Positions 36,601-42,600 of a stretch of 64,000 nucleotides of DNA are shown one piece after another. How positions within the stretch are numbered: position 1 is the stretch's first letter; each line of letters opens with the position of its first letter. The stretch is from Blastomussa wellsi. Taxonomy: Eukaryota > Cnidaria > Anthozoa > Scleractinia > Plerogyridae. Both the position numbers and the translations under genes were made by a program. A model generated the notes under the pieces. That model saw only the letters and a program-made list of their open reading frames with translations, was not told the origin of the DNA and searched no databases. Location of the stretch: the NCBI GenBank assembly GCA_947652115.1, contig OX393570.1:19500090-19564089 (forward strand), read 5' to 3'.

Positions 36601-39600
36601 CATTGATTTTGTGGCCGCGCTGTGCCCCCGTTTTCTTCCTTGCTTGCCTCTCTCTCCCCACACACATAGAACGTGGTGGTCTATGGCGAAAAATTTTTTT
36701 GCGTTTTTGAAGGGGGAGATTACGGTGTGGTGCGCTTGTCAGACACGGCGACACAGTTGGAGCCGGGTCTGGGCGCACCACACCGTCATCCCCCCCACCC
36801 CCCTTCAAAAACGCAAAAAAATTTTTGCGCCAAAACCACCATGGTCTATGTGTGTTGGCAGGATTTCTAAACACTTTGCAGCTTAAAGTTTTCAAGATCA
36901 CAGCTTATTACTATTCATGAAAAAATTGGGACCAGAGAAAAAGTCCAAACAATCGAGGTTCGACTGTATTGTAATGAGATTGAAATGTATGGCAATGATG
37001 ATGGCTTATTTTCTTACCAGTAGCGGAGACATGTTCCCAGGGCACAAAATTTCACCTCTTGTTTTTCATGCCAGTCACACCTGGAAAAGTTTAGAAACAC
37101 TTACATATATTAATGTTAACTTCATTCCTTTTTCTTTTTCTTTTCCTTTTTCTTTTCCTTTTCCTTTTTTTGTGAATGATAGAGCATTCACAGAGGGATA
37201 TAAGAAACCATCTTCTCTTCCAAAGCAGTGAAAGATATTAAGAAATCTTACATGCTACATGCTAGCTCCGTGTTCCTGCCAAACATGGTTGGGGAAATCC
37301 TAACGTTATAAAACAACCATTGGCTGACGCTTTCAGCTGTGCACCATTGGCGCACATGCTAAGTTTGAAGAGCACTCAAGAAGCAGATAAGAGATGCTCC
37401 TGGCTATTGCTTCAAGTAACTCTTGAGCTTCTTTTGTGCTCTGCAAACTTCCTGCATTCAGGGATGGGGTGCACCACTGAGCCGTAGGCTATCTTCAGAG
37501 GGGTGGGGGGGTGCACACCACCTGCACCGCTCCCCTAGGTCCACCCATGAACTGTTCACCAATTAAACCCTTACTAAACCCTTATTAAATCTTACAGACA
37601 ACTGATTTATCCTTTAGGCATACCTTGAATTAGGTTCATAGTCAAAAATGGTACTGGAGAGGAGTTCTGTTGCCTTTGATTTTGAAATTCCCAAGGAACT
37701 GCCATAGCCAGCAGTAAAATGAGTATGCAAATCACACACTAGCCCCTCCAGCTCATACACCTTCTTCAATTTGTTTGGCATCTCTATATCAACAAAACAA
37801 CAGCAGTTTATAAACATGTAAATGATTGACTTGTCACCTCATGAAGTAATTTTAATTTCCACTTCCCAATGTTACAGAAGTGTCTTTCCAAAGATGTCGA
37901 CATAACGATTATGACCACTGCAAGGGCATAATTGTGGGCTGCATGCTTGGTGGGACATCCAGAACACTAATCCTTAGGCCACTGTGACCACAATCAAATG
38001 CATAGGCCTCTTTTCAGTTTGTTTCCAATCTCTGAACTGGATAATTTATTATAAAAGAAATCCTGCCTGAAGCCTTAATATTTGGTTACAGCAAACTTTG
38101 CTAAAATTAACGTAAAAAGATATTTCCCACTTGGTGTTAAACTGATTTCCTTCAGCTGTTTTCCTTCATGTACCATTTCCCATCTGACAACTGATCTAAA
38201 ATTACTGACAGAATAACAGCTCTTCACAAATTTGCAACCGGCATTTTTTTCTCTTTTCTGGTAGCAAGAATGTAAAATTTTTTAGTCTGCTTGACTCTTT
38301 TCTCTTGGGGAGGCTTATGGATGGCGCAGTTGACTCTGGCTCTTGAGTCCTGAACGAGGTCACTGAATTGCAATCTTGGGCAAGACAATTAACAAAAGTG
38401 TGCCTATCTTAACTCAAGTGTATAAACGAGTACAGGAGAATTTTATACCGGGGTTAACCCTGCAATGGACTAGTGCCCCATCCAGGGGGAGTAGAAGTAC
38501 TCGCTTCATGCTACAGAAACTCTGATAAGCTGCAGCCTGGTGGGCCACTAGCCACAAGCACAAGCTTGAAGAATCTACACTTATTATTATTATTATTAAT
38601 AACAATCATTTTGAGAAGTTTGTGTTTTAATGGTCATTAAAACAGTACTACTTGTCTTCTTGCTCTCTAACCTGCATTTCTAGCCAACCACTGCAGACAG
38701 AACTCAGTTTTTTTTGTTTCTGAAATCTGTGAAGCAATAGACAGAATGTCAAAATCAATTTTGTTTAATCCAATAATAATGTATTATTTGCTAATGTAAT
38801 TAAAAATTACTGATGCTTTGATACATACCCTGCAATACACAGGAGGGAAGATGGCCGTCTGCTCTGGATTGACAAAGCGTAAGAGGTCTAGCCAGATCTT
38901 GCGATAGGTGTCATCTTTCTTAGCTAAACCCTCAACAGGGATCTGGTGAGTTCTCTCACCTATAAAGGAAAAAATAACTCAAATATTGTTACCGGTATTT
39001 AGAAGGAATTTTTTCCAAACAGCATTCACTCTCATTGTCTTTGTTGAAGTGGCATGGCATCAACCAATAAAACTGTAACGACTTTGATCATGTTCTTTGT
39101 TTTGTTGAACCAAAAAGGTAAACACACATACCATCACTTTCCTGAAGATTAGCAATACTCACTTGAGCTCATGGCTGTATATCGAAGACCTACTTTGATT
39201 TCACCTACAAAAGACAAAAACACCATTACATCATGCTTGTCAGAGCAATTTTCAGACAAATGTCGATAGCAATTTGTGTTTTCTTTTCATAGCCCTTTCT
39301 CGTGATCAACTTTTCTTTTCAATCAACCTAACGTGTATAAGGCAAGTTTGGCTAAAGACAACAAAACCGGCCGAAATTGCCTCACATGCACATTAGATAA
39401 TATATAATAAGAAAAGTTTACCATGAAAAGGGCTTTTGGACTTTGGAATTGCCCAACTACATGTATACGTTCAACAAACCTGGTTTGATAAAGTAATGCA
39501 TTTTTCGTAAGATCCCTCCATTGAGTGAATACTCCACTGCACCAATCTCACAAGGAAGGTACCCTTCATCGGGAAGGTCATAACAAGACATGAACCCAAC

Positions 39601-42600
39601 CATGTAGAATTTTTCATCACATACAGCTGAAAAAGAGTAAGTTACTTCATTTTAAACTGTCAAACAACACCATCGAAAACTCTTCAAGTTGATTTCCTGT
39701 CCATTTGCTGCATTCTTGGGATTTGTTTACATTTTTCATTGATACATTGCAACAGTGTACATGATTTTTGTTAGTCTACCAACAACAAAAACAATATAGG
39801 TTGTTTCGTTTAGCAGTGCTCAGTGAGCTGAAATGTCAGTTTAGAATACTGTTGAGGTCTGTCTACTCTTTATTATTGTTTTGCAAGACGAACTGGTGTT
39901 AATAACAAAGAAAAAGGCATGTTTTTCTCTTACTTTCATTTTGGATTGTTTGCAATTCTTTGTGTGAGTGACAAACATTGCAGGTGGAGATTGGGGTACT
40001 AGATGCATTATCGTGAGATATCCTGGTGTTAATTTTGCATGATCCCTACTCCTAAGAAAAATGCTGGAACTCCCAAAAAGGTGGGTGGACTGTGCCACTG
40101 AGCTATAAAGCTATCACGAACACTATGAACCATTCTTAGAAGTTTAGAAAGAACAGGTACAAAAAGGTACAAAGTTACATCACTTTTGTAGGCAATCATT
40201 ACTAATAAAAGAAACCATTGTTTGTAATACAATATAACTGACATCTAACCTCGCCCAGGCAGCCATCCCTTCTTCACCTCTTCTCTTTCTTCCTTTCGCC
40301 GCTTCTCATTCAAACTGACCGTATCTACGCGTTTCTGAAAATTAAACCATCACAAAAATCAACTCATCCAATGCAGCTTTTGTCAAAGCATTGTTACTGG
40401 CCAAAATCGCAAAAGAGCATATTTTTCCTCTCTTTTGTCTCTTCAAATGACGTGATGTGGTCAATTTGTTTTACTAATATAATAGGGTAAGGGGTTTGGA
40501 GCTCAGGGAAGAGACTTGCGAAACAAAATTTATTTACTTCCTCCCAGAAGTCAAACACATGTAAGAAACAAAATTCCATGGGGCAAATAAAAATATGCAA
40601 CAATCAAATTGCTACAGAGATTTTTTAATAGTTGTCCTCTTCAAAATAAAACAAAAACAATAAAACTGTGGTTGTTATATGCAGTGAAATAACTTACCGA
40701 AATGTACTCTCCAGTACAATCCATTCTGTCATTCCGAGCAGGTCGATATTTCTTGTTTGCTTTATCCTGACGTGCCATTTCTTGATAAACTTCTTTCTCG
40801 TGTTCAGGTAGCTCCTACAGCACAGAAGATAACAAAAATTATCGTCATTGGCCAAGAGTCCACCATATACAATTACTACCGAAATCACTTAACTGTTAGC
40901 ACCTTGTAAAAAACAATCAATCGCATTTGAATTTTGGGCTTACTCACGTGACCCTTTCGAGTGCCCAGATTGGTCACGTGATATTTTGTTTCTTTTTAAC
41001 CATCGCATGTTTCGCACAAGTGGTCACAGAAGCATTCTGGCGATCAATAAACTTTCTGTGTGAACGAATTTGGTCAAATTTAACTTTTTTGTTTTGCGAA
41101 GGCTTTTCAAAAGTTTTGTGAGGCTTAAAATTATATGCGAACATTCTACCTTTGAAACAGAACAGGTTAGGGATCTTTATTGAAAAATTAATTTTATACA
41201 AACAGAGACAGCCAGACTAATTGGTGCAACATGTTCATGGCTCATTTAACATGAAAGTTTTGCACCTTTTATTTTTATGGTGTTCTTTTGCAATGTTTTA
41301 GCAATGAAAGGCCATTTTTGGTATCTTACTACACGAGGGTTTAATCTGCACCAGTTAAAAATACTGTAAAGAGTTGTGGTCGCGAAAAAAATATTTATGA
41401 TCGCCAGTTAACTTCTGTTACCGTTTGTGTGAAAATCTGTTGAAACGTTGGTATTTGACAAGCAAACAAGATACAGAATGCCACGTGACCAATCTGGGTG
41501 CTCCAAATGGCCACGCGAGTTCACCAAGAATTCAAATTCAATCTATCATTTTTTCTGGGGTGCTAACAGTTTAGTGATTTCGGGACTAACTGCCTACAAA
41601 AGATGGTCTTCTTACAGTCACTCAGTGGTCTGATAGTTACACTGTAGCAAGCAGCGTGGCTCAGCGGAGTATTGAACTTGAAAGGGAAAGTTGAGAAAAC
41701 TGACCCCTGAGCCGTGGACCACCCACTGACCCCCTAGTCCGCAGACTATCCTACGGACTAGTCCATGGACTACCCTGTGGACTACCCCTACGGACTACCC
41801 TAAATAATCAACCAAATTTACTTTGTGACTTGTGCGGCTTAAAGAAATACAAGAAACTTACCAAGTTGCCAACGTGATCATACAAAGCACCCACCAGCTT
41901 GCTTTTTTCTTCCTGCACTTTGTGTTGGCTACGTGTAATCACTTCAAGTTTTGATAAATTTGTATCACTTGATTGTCTGCATTCTTTGTGATTGGCCAAA
42001 GTAATTACTTTGTCTCGTCAAGTCTTACATTTACCATTCTCCAACCCTACTATTCTTATTCAATGGCATGGAAGTAAGTGGCCGGGTGTTGTAAAGTATT
42101 CTGGGGCTGTTTTTGTTCCGGCTTATGAAAATTTTCTACAAAACTCTTTCATCTGGATAAAATTTTAACTATTATTGTTACAAATACAACCAGGAACTTA
42201 ATTCAGTGAATTTATCATTGAGAAAGTCAGACATAATGAAGTCCTAAAAGGTGAAGATGTTAATATGAACTGTCTAAAGTAGTCGACCATTCAACTTGAA
42301 GCACTAAAAATATAGTCGACCTATTCACCGGGTCACTATATCTGGCAATAAAATGTAATGAACCGCCATATTTCAAAGTAAAAAGCCTCTTTTAACGCAA
42401 ATTTATCATTATTATTGCTATCTGAGCTTGCTAGCTTTAAATGTGTGTACAACGAACTAAATTCTCCGAAAGCAGTTTGTACACTGTTGTACATCCTCGA
42501 TTCCATCATACCTTCCAACGAGGACCGGCTATTTCTGCTAATGACTGCATTCCATTTTCCAAAACCACCCCTTGCCTTTCTAGCTGGGGCCTTAGAGATA

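Larger units (their letters stand above)
22031..36855. mobile_element. Polinton/adintovirus-like integrated element, apparently intact (14,825 bp)
   Basis: Defined by terminal inverted repeats beginning ACACACATAG, flanking TGGCA duplications, and a densely packed set of open frames. These include protein-primed DNA polymerase B, DDE integrase, packaging ATPase and probable capsid proteins, the hallmark Polinton (Maverick) set. Gaps between genes are mostly under 70 bp. None of the main frames is broken. The layout is polymerase inward from the left end, a long minus-strand block, then a mixed-strand right third. It lies in a MAEL intron; the integrase-to-capsid block is in the same sense as MAEL and the polymerase is antisense. 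Confidence 0.93.
21596..36966. mobile_element. pogo/Tigger-like TA-flanked element interrupted by the Polinton
   Basis: The left end starts CAGTCGAACCTTGATT at 21596; the right end finishes AATCGAGGTTCGACTG at 36966, its inverted match. TA dinucleotides at 21594-21595 and 36967-36968 flank it. About 430 bp lies left of the Polinton and 106 bp right of it, so the original element was roughly 540 bp and non-autonomous. Confidence 0.75.

Noticed and set aside
22031..36855. Assembly chimera of a free virus contig with host DNA
   Set aside because: Exact flanking direct repeats, matched pogo-like ends on both sides and MAEL exons continuing in frame on both sides argue for true integration.
41871..41999. 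Possible extra MAEL exon (minus, reading EVITRSQHKVQEEKSKLVG) with a good GTAAGT donor
   Set aside because: Exons 1 and 2 join directly to restore the HMG box (RWK-ELPEHEK). The acceptor here is weak, though a minor isoform cannot be excluded.
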